From the NCBI GenBank assembly GCA_949152475.1, contig OX424570.1:2468181-2532180 (forward strand): 64,000 nucleotides of DNA, in the 5' to 3' direction. A program made the translations under genes and the position numbers. Under the pieces are notes generated by a model. That model searched no databases and was not told where the DNA came from. It saw only the letters and a program-made list of their open reading frames with translations. This stretch comes from Terebella lapidaria (taxonomy: Eukaryota; Annelida; Polychaeta; Terebellida; Terebellidae). Shown in pieces: positions 10,861 to 21,457 of the stretch (its first letter is position 1; the number at the start of each line of letters is the position of its first letter).

Positions 10861-12449
10861 TTTCTGTTGCTTGAGTGTCATTATCAGCATTAGTCCTCAA
10901 GTCAATTTTGAATAAAGGTCCAACTCCTCTCCACTCACCCTGAGATAAAGGGTGATTAAGCCCAATTGCTCTGCATCCACCCTAGTATAAAGGGCGCTTA
11001 GGTCCATGTCCTTCCCATATATCCCGTACTCAGGGTTGGTGGTTCTGTAGGCCGTTCAATCAACTTTGATTCAATGGTGATTTAATATGCAGTTTTTCCA
11101 GCATACTCTGATGTATGTTGTCATTTTAGCCACCTTTGTACAAAGGGTATTTAGATATCTAAAACCCTGAAATAAAGGGTAGTTAGTCAGGTCTACAATC
11201 CTTTCCAAGCTTTGAAATAAAGAGTGATTTTAGCTCTACTCCTTACAACATTAGGTCCCACGTTCCTTCGTATTTGACTTTCAGAGGCTATCATGATTTT
11301 CAAATCATGAACTTTTATCTTAACTTGTTATTTGTCAGTTTTCTCTGGATATATTTTGTGGACTGTAACTTTGACTTTTATTGTATCATCATATATTAAA
11401 TAGCTGATTTTTTTTCAAATAAGATCTCATATCAAGATTCCACATAAAATATGTAGAGGCAAGTTGGTCCAGAAGACGACCATAATGTTTCTTCAAATCA
11501 GTCAACCTAAGGGTGGGTTGAACTCGGTTTTAATCATTACCTGGAATGTCTTATATGCAACATCAATGAGCAAAGATCTTCCACAGAGAGATACAATTTG
11601 TAAATGCATGTTTCTCAGTTCTGACGATATGTTCTCCGGTTATTTTCGGTCTGTTATGAGTGATATTGACTGTGCAAATATGAATTGACCATGAAGGCGA
11701 TCTTGAACTTTAAAAAAGACTTCATAGATGAATTTCTTGTGCAAAAAACATGGAAGAAGTGGTGTTACAAAAGACTTTAGTTCGAACAGAAGCCGAGATA
11801 TGAGGTTTTCTTTGTTCGCTGGTGGCCATATTGGATTTTCCGCAAAACGGCCACCAGGGGGGCTATGCTAACCTGTTATGAAATCCTCAAACCCACTTCC
11901 CTTCCCTCTGGAAAGTGGGGAATGAATAAAAATTCAACTTCAGATTGTTCAGTAGCTGCGTGGCTGTGTACTTTTCCAGATCAGAAAATGTGGGTTCACT
12001 GTCCTATATGTGTTGCTGTAGTTCTGCCTGTTTGATGGGCTTCTGGGGGTCCTGCAAAGAGTTCATCAAAGAGTCTACTCACTGGTTGCTGCTTCGATGC
12101 GTGGGACATCTTCATCATTGATGACAGGTCACTTTCCAAAAGCAACAGTATTTGCTTTTTTAGTTGTTTCGGTGGACACTGTTGATGTTGATGCGACTTG
12201 GTCTTCCTTCTGCACTCGCTCGTCTTCTCGATCGTCTCTTCTGTCTGGTCGCTCATCGTCGTCCCACTTTGTATCTGTGTCCGGCTGGGCCTTGCACATG
12301 ATGCTGAGCAGCGGAGCGGACTGTACGGATATGTTTATACCCAAGCCGATGTCATAGTGTTTGCCCGCCGTCTCGACCATGTTATTAGCTCTACAGTGTA
12401 CCAGGAAAATGCGTACTGGTGGTTGATGTTGAATGCTCTTCGCACCTTA

Positions 12450-13415
12450 GGCCTAGGTCACATTTGCACCAGTCACCTGCCGATGCGAATACATCGGTGG
12501 TTCTCACCGAAATGCTTGAAGTCTCCATGATGCTCCGTCTCGTGCTCTGCCATCAAAGTATCGAAATGGCCATATAGCAGGGCGTCTCATCAGCCATGAC
12601 CGGGTCCACCATCTCCGGCGACTGCGACGTTGCACCCTAGCAACCCTCTCATCCTCCTCCTGCACCTCCTTGGAGGTGACGAGCACGGGCATAGGCTACT
12701 GCTTCTGCAGCCAAGCAAACCTCACTCTCCGAAGAGGAACTACCATCCTGCCAACTTCTTCTTCTTCTGGGTACTGTGTCGCTTAGACGAAAATCAATAG
12801 ACAAATAATTAATAGACAAATTAATAGACAAAAAAATTAATTATTAAAAATTAATTAACACATAATCAATAAAAATTATTAGACAAATCGCTGTGCTCGT
12901 TGATGTAGGCCTTCAGTTTTATCCATAACATAATGGGTATCGACCGGCCAACCACGGAGACCCAACGGTACCCTACTGATAACTGCTAGGTGACCCTCTC
13001 GTATGTACAAATCGGCCGAATATCGGAAAAGCACCTCCCGCACATCCATTGGTGCCAGGCATGATACCCTGCGTTGAATGTCTCGTATGTCAAAATTGAT
13101 CGATAATATGAAAAACACTCACCGCACCTCCATTGGCGCATGACAGGATACCCGGCTGATAAATTTGGTTGATCCAGCGGTCGATCCACCATTTTTTCCA
13201 TCGGTCACCACAAGAAAATAACTCTATAACGCAAGAAATAACGTTATTTTCTTCCCATGCCACCACCGACGTGTCTACAATGTCCGATTTTTGCCCGATA
13301 GTCACTTATGACCCTCCGGCGCTCGGTGGGTGACCGGCCGAAATGGCAAAATTTCAGCCTTTCCACGCATTGTAACCACATACGAGGAGGCATCAGTGCG
13401 AATGTGACTTAGGCA
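12450..13415. mobile_element. PIF/Harbinger-like DNA transposon, 966 bp, TTA duplications
   Basis: The element is flanked by exact TTA at 12447-12449 and 13416-13418, while copy III has a single TTA at the same place. Terminal inverted repeats match those of the 183-bp derivative in copy I. The interior encodes a degraded transposase N-terminus (listed separately) and two diverged copies of an approximately 110-bp segment near 12990-13140 containing CTCGTATGT and CCATTGG. A 3-bp TTA or TWA duplication is characteristic of PIF/Harbinger elements. Confidence 0.8.
12480..12692 (-). pseudogene. Harbinger-type transposase N-terminal fragment
   Basis: On the minus strand an arginine-rich stretch is followed by RRWWTRSWLMRRP and, after a frameshift, GHFDTLMAEHETEHHGDFKH. 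This layout (basic run, W-x-R-P/S-W, RRP, then G-x-[FY]-x-x-LM-x-E and F-K-x-F) is that of the start of many animal Harbinger transposases. The catalytic DDE part is not visible, so this element cannot move by itself. The fragment supports the family assignment made independently from the TTA duplication. Confidence 0.6.
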
Positions 13416-14083
13416 TTACGCAGATACGACACCAAACAATTTCGGCCCCATGACAAGCGTAAAGGGCCCGTGGTTGTGCAGGGTTTTGTGGTTTTGATTA
13501 TGCATGATATGCATCTAGCCTTATTTGTAGGCCTTCATAACTTTATCGACTGTCAAGGAGCAAAGCACGCCAGGACGTTTTCCATTGGTGACCACGATGA
13601 AATGGAATGAGGTGAACGAATATGTGCGTCATGATGACATTATTGAAGTCTTGGGAAATGTATATTAATTTGGTAAAACACACAACAAAAACTCGGCAAC
13701 AATTTCTCACCAACTTTTTTCCCTTGAATGAAAAGTTCCAACAGTCTGAGTTTGTTGGGAATATACACATGCATGCATAATTATATCCATTACACTAGAA
13801 TCAGTATGACGACGGTATATACACTTTTGTCACCCCGGTTGTGACACCACGAATATTACCTTACATATGTTTTGTAAAACCAAATTTTCAAACCAAGCTA
13901 AAAGATTTTTTGGTCACAACTACTTTGAAAACTAACCAGATGAGCTATGTGGATGTGGTGAAGAGGTGAAGAGCCTGCAGGAAGGACGACTCAGAGGAGG
14001 ACTCCTCCTCCTCGAAGACGTAATCGACTTATTACCAGCAATTCAACGAGATTTTGATGATATCAATAAAAAAATGAATGATA

Positions 14084-17000
14084 CTATTTTTTGATAAAAC
14101 AAATGACGTGTGTTAATATTGTGCATGCCCTGCACATGTAGTTGACATTTTTAATCAATCATATATGGAATTTTCTCTAATATTTGATGCTGTATATGAA
14201 ACAAACATGAATATTATATTTGGTCGGACTTATTTTTAATCAAAAATGTTGTGTTTTAGGTCAGTTATTGGCGTCATCAAAATTTATTTGTATTGATGTT
14301 AATAGTTGATACTCACTTGTATAAAGGTACTTGTGGCCATGCATCCTTAGATGGTGCGGTCATTTCTCGCTTTTCGGTACGATTGAGAAGCGCGAAGATT
14401 CCAAATTGCGAAAACATTTTTGAGTTCAACATTAAAAAAAACAATACTACCGAAAAAGAAAGAAACCAATACTGCCATCATTTTTTGAAGCCAATCAATT
14501 CTGCGAGCTTTTAAAAATTGCGAAATAATTTTGAATTCAACATTTTGTCATGTTCAAACCTTTTTATGAACGTCGTCATGATCTTGTCAGTAATGTATGT
14601 CCATAATGTATAGTAAATGTAAATATCGACCTGTTGCAATATTCTGAGATCGTAATGTATTCGTAAAAACTTACCACAAACAATCTTTGGAATAGAAAAA
14701 GGCCAGCCACACTGTGTCATACATTTATTGTTGGTGTTGGAACTTCTGGATTGAGGACATCTCTGAATGATGTTTAGAATGGACATAAAGGCCAGCCACA
14801 CTTCTGGTTGGTGCCACATATCTTGTTGGTGTTGGACATCTCTGGACTGCGGACATCTGTGCATAATGTTTGGAATAGAAATAAAAGCCAGCCACACTGT
14901 GTCTTTTATTTATGGTGGTTTTGGACATCTCTGGATTAAAGATCTCTTTGGATTGATGACAAACCTACCACAAACAATCTTTGGAATAGAAATAAAGGCC
15001 AGCCACACTGTGTTAATTCATTTATTGTTGGTGCTGGACATCTCTGGATTGCGGACCTCTCTGGCTTTGCTTTTTTTCCGTTGCTTGATTGTCATTATTA
15101 GCATTAGTCCTCAAGTCACCTTTAAATAAAGGATGACTAGGTCCAACTCCTCTCCACTCACCCTGAGATAAAGGGTGATTAAGCCCAATTGCTCTGCATT
15201 CTCCCTAGTACTGTAATTACACTTGATTTCGCGAGAGCTTTATTTTCGCGAATTTAGCGAGAGGCCTTCAGTCGCGAATATTAGGCTCGCGAATATAAGT
15301 CTCGATGAAACCGACGCTGAAAGGCTAGCCATGATACACATGATATAGGCTTACATGTATGACTTTACATTGGTTCTTGCAGGATTATAAGAAAATTGCA
15401 ACTATAGTACTATTCATCGTCCTGCTAAAGCAACAAAATAATACATGCAGATCTATATCATACTTTTCAATTTACAAGTTATTTTATGGACGTATTCAAT
15501 ACTGGTGCTGAGACGAGTGTCCTCTGTTTCTGATCGTGTAATAATAGTCAGGGTGAATCTACTGCGATATTATTATATATGTATACGCATCCAGCACTGC
15601 TACACATCCAGTATCTGTAGCATGGTGCTACAGATACCTATTATTGATATCAGATTGTAATGAGGACAATGGAAATAAATATAATATGATCCATCAACAC
15701 CATGTTTATTCACACATTCCAGAAAGCTATGCCAGCACATCATCTTTACAGATTTAGCGATAAAGTCATGAATAATTAAACATTTGGTTTTGCTTACATA
15801 CTGTTACAGAGATCATGATAGGGTTTACAAGATTTGGACTCAAAATGACACAAGTCCATGCTAGTGAATTATAATCGAAGTCGAACACCAATCAAAGGAA
15901 CAATATGCAGTCATTTGACTGTAACTAATTCAACTAGCGCATCTCCCCCCAAAATACACGAACACGGTTCATTGCTTTTGGTCAGTGCCGACAGACACAA
16001 ACTTTGGGGTTGTTGATACAGTCACCATTCTAGACATCATCAATGATTGCAAATGAATGAGTGGCAGAACTGGCTTCGTGGTGACAGTTGGTAATAATCA
16101 TAATGACTACTTTGACATACATGTACGGCCGACCGTTACAGGTGTGAATGTGAGGGATTAATCGGTGAGTTTACACAAACACAACGATATATTTTTTATG
16201 ACCGGGCAGGTGATGAAATATTATATGATATAACACATCAAAATGGTAACTCCCCCTATCTCCCATATACTACGTAAAAATACAACTTGTGAAAGCTATC
16301 TGGGAGGGCCCGTTTTGCTAAGGCAGTTTCTCGGCGGGGACAAACATGTTAGTGCCACTTTTATAACAAGCCCGAACAGTAATCAGAGCCAAAGTATAAT
16401 ACACGACATGAGACACAGAATCAAAAATGATGTCTTGATCGTGGATTTACGAATTTTTTCGGGGGGTTACATTCGCGAAAATAAAGCTTCGTGAATATGT
16501 CCGTATAGAGGCAATTCGCGAAAATAAGTGTAATTACAGTACAAAGGATGCATAGGTCCATGTCCATCCCATATATCCCATACTCAGGGTTGGTGGTTCT
16601 GTAGGCCGTTCAATCAACTTTGATTCAGTGGTGATTTAATATGCATTTCTTCCAGCATACTCTGATGTATGTTGTCATTTTTGCCACCTTTGAACAAAGG
16701 GTGTTTAGATATCTGAAACTCTAAAATAAAGGGTAGTTAGTCAGGTCCACAATCCTCTCCACGCTTTGAAATAAAGAGTGATCATGGCTCTACTCCTTAC
16801 AATATTAGGTCCCACGTTCCTTTGTTTTTGACTTTCAGCAGCTTTCATGAACTTTTATCTTACCTTGTTATTTTTCAGTTTTAACTGGATATATTTTTCT
16901 GGAATGTACCTTTGACTTTTATTGTATTACCATATATTAAATAGCTGAATTTTTTTCAAATAAGATCTCATATCAAGATTCCACATAATACATGTAGAGG

Positions 17001-18955
17001 CAAGTTGGTCCAGAAGACGACCATAATGTTTCTTCAAATCAGTCAACTTAAGGGTGGGTTGAACTCGGTTTTCATCATTACCTGGAATGTCTTATATGCA
17101 ACATCAATGAGCGAAGATTTTCCACAGAGAGATACAATTCGTAAATGCATGTTTCTCAGTTCTGACGATATGTTCTCCCGTTTATTTTCGGTCTGTTATG
17201 AGTGATATTGACTGTGCAAATATGAATTGACCATGAAGGCGACCTTGAACTTCAAAAAAGACTTCATAGATGGATTTCTTGTGCAAAAAACATGGAAGAA
17301 GTGGTGTTACAAAAGACTGTAGTTCGAACAGAAGCCGAGATATGAGGTTTTCTTTGTTCGCTGGTGGCCATATTGGATTTTGCGCAAAACGGCCACCAGG
17401 GGGGTTATGCTAACCTGTTATGAAATCCTCAAACCCACTTCCCTGGGAAGTGGGGAATGAATAAAAATTCACTTCAGATTGTTCAGTAGCTGCGTGGCTG
17501 TGTACTTTTCCAGCAGATCAGAAAATGTGGGTTCAATGTCCTGAATGTGTTGCTGTAGTTCTGCCTGTTTGATGGGCTTCTGGGGGTCCTGCAGGAGCTC
17601 ATCAAAGAGTCTACTCACTGGTTGCTGCTTTGATGCGTGAGACATCTTCAGCATTGATGACACGTGACTTTCCAAAAGCAACAGTTTTGCTTTTTTAGTT
17701 GTTTCAGTGGACACTGTTGATGCTGATGCGACTTGGTCTTCCTCTTGCACTCGCTCGTCTCTTCTATCTGATCGCTCATCGTCTTCCCACTTTGTATCTG
17801 TGTCCGGCTGGGCCTTGCACGTGATGCTGAGCAGCTGTGCGGACTGTACGGATATCTTTATACCCAAGCCGATGTCATAGTGTTTGCCCGCCATCTCGAC
17901 CACTTAGCTCTACAGTGTACCAGGAAAATGCGTACTGGTGGTTGATGTTGAATGCTCTTCGCACCTTACGCAGATACGACACCAAACGATTTCGGTCCCA
18001 TGACGAGCTTAAAGGGCCCTGTGGCTGTGCAGGGTTTTGAATATGCATGATATGCATCTAGTCCTGTTTGTCGGCCTTCATTACTTTATCAATTATTAAA
18101 GAGCGAAACACGCCAGGACGTTTTCCATTCGTGACCAGCAACACCAAAATCAGCAGATCACGGTATCTCCTGTAGACATGTCCTCCATCTTCAGCTCGGT
18201 TTTAACGTCTCTGTGTGTCTGGTGGTGTCCTCTTTGGTAGCTCTCGTCGCACGGTCTTCAAACATCTCTGCTGCACAGTTTTCAAGTTGGCCAGGATGGT
18301 TTCTGTGCACCAAGTACTCGTCAAGGTTGGGTCAAGGACGAGTAGTCCAGGGAGTGACCCAGCGCCAAAATGTAATTTTCTGACCGTGCTCCATTTCAGG
18401 TTAAACTGTTCTTCAGGACTAGGATGGCGTTGTTACTTCCTCCCTTCTCCAGAAGAGTCAGCAGTTGCAGCTGCTCGTTCCACGTCACCCATCAAAGTCT
18501 TTAGCAACCTTTTCACCATCATGACCATCTTCTGGACTTGTTTCTCCTCGTGTCTCTCTGTCGGACCGAAGTCGGGGCTGTTCCATTTGCCACCTGTCAT
18601 GCTAGACATGTAATCTTGGAATTGCGTCATCCAGTCTGACAAAAGAGATTGTTCACCATGTTCTTTCATCGCACTGGCGATGGCGGCAATCCTAAGAGTT
18701 TCTTCTTTTGACAAGACATGCTTCAAGGACAAATGGTAAATTACGAGCCGAGCTCCCGTCTAGAAACAACCCATGACTGAACAAGCCATCTTTTGAAACT
18801 TCGCTTCAAAACTGGCTCTGTGACCTCCTTTCTCATCAACTCGCTATAACGAAACTTTGGGATGTCGGGGTGGCAGTGCCTAAAGAGTTTGGGCAAGTAC
18901 ACGACCTTAACCTGGTACGTATTCCCTTGTTCATCCTTCACAGGACACGGAAAAA
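14084..18955. repeat. Tandem unit copy III, with TIR insertion
   Basis: The copy starts at 14084 like the others and carries four sub-repeats at 14685-15075. It is interrupted by a 1329-bp TIR element at 15211-16539, continues through shared noncoding sequence to about 17460, and ends with the pseudogene at 17469-18965. The AT-rich tail of the unit and the start of the next one are missing: at about 18955 the pseudogene joins directly to the sub-repeat block of copy IV. Confidence 0.8.
15211..16539. mobile_element. TA-flanked TIR element, 1329 bp, non-autonomous
   Basis: The left end reads CTGTAATTACACTTGATTTC and the right end, reverse-complemented, CTGTAATTACACTTATTTTC; both continue into TCGCGA-rich sequence. 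TA is found on both sides (15209-15210 and 16540-16541), and copies I, II and IV have uninterrupted unit sequence here. Subterminal TCGCGAATA motifs recur. There is no transposase-length open frame. TA duplication and TIRs suggest the Tc1/mariner group, but other TA-targeting families are possible. Confidence 0.75.
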
Positions 18956-18965
18956 GACCAGCCAC
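17469..18965 (-). pseudogene. Decayed repeat-unit gene, copy III (best-preserved order)
   Basis: Open frames in N-to-C order on the minus strand are as follows. 18965-18741 contains GNTYQVKVVYLPKLFRHCHP. 18732-18433 contains MKEHGEQSLLSDWM and QVQKMVMMVKRLLKTLMGDV. A frameshifted middle near 18300-18010 carries the region equivalent to the RPGV and K-T-L-H-N-H-G-P motifs, here broken by a one-base insertion. 17903-17469 is a single 144-residue frame joining the acidic and C-terminal parts. In copies I and II those last two parts lie in different frames, so this copy shows how they belong together. No transposon interrupts it. Function unknown; a recombinase-like origin is only an inference. 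Confidence 0.45.
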
Positions 18966-20360
18966 ACTGTGTCATACATTTATTGTTGGTGTTGGAATTT
19001 CTGGATTCAGGACATCTCTGAATAATGTTTAGAATAGACATAAAGGCCAGCCACACTGTGTCGTTTATTTTTTGTTGGTGTTGGACATCTCTAGACTGCG
19101 GACATCTATTCATAATGTTTGGAATAGAAATAGAAGCCAGGTACACTGTGTCTTTCATTTATTGTGGTTTTGGACATCTCTGGATTGAGGACCTCTTTGG
19201 ATTGATGACAAACCTACCACAAACAATCTTTGGAATAGAAATAAAGGCCGGCCACACTGTGTTAATTCATTTATTGTTGGTGCTGGACATCTCTGGATTG
19301 TGGACCTCTCTGGCTTTGCTTTTTTCCATTGCTTGATTGTCATTATCAGCATTAGTCGTCAAGTCACCTCTAAATAAAGGGTGACTAGGTCCAACTCTTC
19401 TCCACTCACCCTGAGATAAAGGGTGATTAAGCCCAATTGCTCTGCATTCACCCTAGTATGAAGGGAGCTTAGGTCCATGTCCTTCCCATATTATCCCGTA
19501 CTCAAGGTTGATGGTTCTGTAGGCCGTTCAATCAACTTTGGTTCAATGGTGATTTAATATGCAGTTCTTCCAGCATACTCTGATGTATGTTGTCATTTTT
19601 GCCACCTTTGAACAAAGGGTGTTTGATATCTAAAACCCTGAAATAAAGGGTAGTTAGTCAGGTCCACAATCCTCTCCACGCTTTGAAATAAAGAGTGATT
19701 ATGACTCTACTCCTTACAACATTAGGTCCCACGTTCCTTTGTTTTTTACTTTCAGCGGCTTTCATGATTTTGAAATCATTAACTTTTATCTTAACTTGTT
19801 ATTTTTCAGTTTGAACTGGATATATTTTGTGGACTGTAACTCCGACTTTTATTCTATTACCATATATTAAATAGCTGAATTTTTTTTCAAACAAGACCTC
19901 ATATCAAGATTCCACATAATACATGTAGAGGCAAGTTGGTCCAGAAGACGACCATAATGTTTCTTCAAATCAGTCAACTCAAGGGTGGGTTGAACTCGGT
20001 TTTAATCATTACCTGGAATGTCTTATATTCAACATCAATGAGCAAAGATCTTCCACAGAGAGATACAATTTGAACCTGCATGTTTCTTAGTTCTGACGAT
20101 ATGTTATCCGATTATTTTCGGTCTGTTATGAGTGATATTGACTGTGCAAATATGAATTGACAATACGACCTTGAACTTTAAAAAAGACTTATGGATGTCT
20201 TGTGCCAAAAACATGGAAGAAGTGGTGTTACAAAAGACTGTAGTTCGAACAGAAGCCGAGATATGAGGTTTTCTTTGTTCGCTGGTGGCCATATTTGATT
20301 TTGCGCGAACGGCCACCAGGGGGGGTATGCTAACCTGTTACGAAATCCTCAAACCCATAG
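18956..20360. repeat. Tandem unit copy IV, truncated
   Basis: The copy begins inside the sub-repeat block (18948-19325, four units), follows the shared noncoding sequence seen at 11000-11900, and stops after CCTCAAACCCA, where copies II and III continue into the pseudogene. The break coincides with a perfect palindrome. Confidence 0.8.
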
Positions 20361-20388
20361 CTAATAGCATGCTATGGGTTTGAGGATT
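20344..20388. repeat. Perfect 18-bp inverted repeat at the unit breakpoint
   Basis: AATCCTCAAACCCATAGC (20344-20361) is followed by a 9-base spacer and its exact reverse complement (20371-20388). The left arm up to CCCA is unit sequence; the right arm is an inverted copy of it. Confidence 0.9.
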
Positions 20389-20389
20389 C

Positions 20390-21045
20390 TTAGCATAGCT
20401 AATAAAAATGTCACCAAGTGCACGATTTTTATATATTTTGCCATATTTCTATATAGGAAGGCTGCGCTATATAGGAAGTCTGCGCTCATGTTTGGACACA
20501 AGAGTGCCAGATTGGCCTGCTTGTTTGATTTAGTGGTTTACCTTTGAACTAGTCCGCATGTTTTGTTCGATATACATTCCCAATATGGTATTAAAACCTT
20601 CCATGTTTATGAGTGAGATCGTTCGTTCAACCACCCAAAACTGTTCCAAAACCATCCAAGTCATGATTGTACTTCGTTCATTTGTTTTTGGACTTGCGAT
20701 TTACCGTTCCAGCATGGTGAATGAGTTTCTGAGTACATTTTCTGTCCTTCACGGACGGCGGTTGTATATTAATCCATAAGGTTTATATTAGAATTATGTT
20801 GTTGACATTACCATGATTACAGCCCCCGAAATTCTCCAACATCAAAACCTTATTCGATAACCAAAAACAGTTTTTTAGTTACCTGATACTTCTAAATGTC
20901 TAATGTTTTCGGCACTATTCACCGGGTTATTCACCGTCGAGATAATTTCTTTTCTCGTCATCTAGTAGCAATATAACTAATTTAGATTTGGTAAAGATAT
21001 AGCTCGGTGGTTTTATTTTTGCAATTTCTGTTCTTTTTGTCTTGT
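20390..21045. other. No recognisable gene between tandem array and retrotransposon
   Basis: AT-rich sequence with an 18-bp tandem near 20451-20485 (ATATAGGAAG then CTGCGCT, twice). The open frame at 20558-20779 has no recognisable motif. Confidence 0.5.
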
Positions 21046-21120
21046 GTTTACCTAAACTTACATCACGAACAACAACTTGTATATATGGAGTTTATTGAAA
21101 TAAACGTAGTATATATGCCT
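21046..21120 (-). repeat. Split direct repeat B2 (75 bp)
   Basis: Identical to 21286-21360, both running from GTTTACCTAAACTTACATCA to GTATATATGCCT. This copy is the outer 3-prime terminus of the element on the minus strand; the sequence beyond both ends differs. Confidence 0.9.
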
Positions 21121-21210
21121 TAACTGTCCCAACTATGTAAATCAACGCAACAGGTGCATATCGTCTGGAATATGCCTAATATAATAGGTAATACATAACA
21201 AAATACAAAC

Positions 21211-21287
21211 TTTACACAGAGACAGAATGACGCGCCTCTAGTCATTCCCTAGAGGCGCCACTGTACGGTTGTTGTTCAGATTACAGT
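21211..21287 (-). repeat. Split direct repeat A2 (77 bp) with internal hairpin
   Basis: Identical to 25234-25310. Inside it, GCGCCTCTAG (21232-21241) and CTAGAGGCGC (21249-21258) form a perfect 10-bp stem with a 7-base loop, a plausible recombinase-binding or crossover site. Confidence 0.9.
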
Positions 21288-21360
21288 TTACCTAAACTTA
21301 CATCACGAACAACAACTTGTATATATGGAGTTTATTGAAATAAACGTAGTATATATGCCT
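21286..21360 (-). repeat. Split direct repeat B1 (75 bp)
   Basis: Exact copy of 21046-21120, lying immediately 3-prime of the recombinase gene (about 97 bp after its stop) and abutting A2. Confidence 0.9.
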
Positions 21361-21457
21361 AACTAGAGAGAAACCAACAGAGGTAGACTACTCTGGATTT
21401 TGGCACACAAGTATGAGGATTATTCTGCCTCATCCACTGACTTGGTTCAAATCGTAT

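Larger units (their letters stand above)
11938..13595 (-). pseudogene. Decayed repeat-unit gene, copy II
   Basis: The C-terminal part and the acidic part (12380-11996) are still readable in two overlapping frames, with SKQQPVSRLFDEL and a preceding GKHYDIGLGINISVQSAPLL stretch. The K-T-L-H-N-H-G-P motif lies at 13487-13464 on the far side of a 966-bp transposon that splits the gene. The N-terminal half seen in copies I and III is deleted. It is therefore the most damaged of the three pseudogene copies although its repeat unit is otherwise the most complete. Confidence 0.45.
9829..14083. repeat. Tandem unit copy II, the most complete copy
   Basis: This copy runs from the AT-rich start at 9829 to the next start at about 14084, roughly 4.26 kb including a 966-bp mobile insert. 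It lacks the N-terminal part of the minus-strand pseudogene that copies I and III have: sequence equivalent to about 8350-9150 is missing near 13595. The stretch 10860-11930 is shared noncoding unit sequence; 13600-14083 is the AT-rich end, with no gene. Confidence 0.8.
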
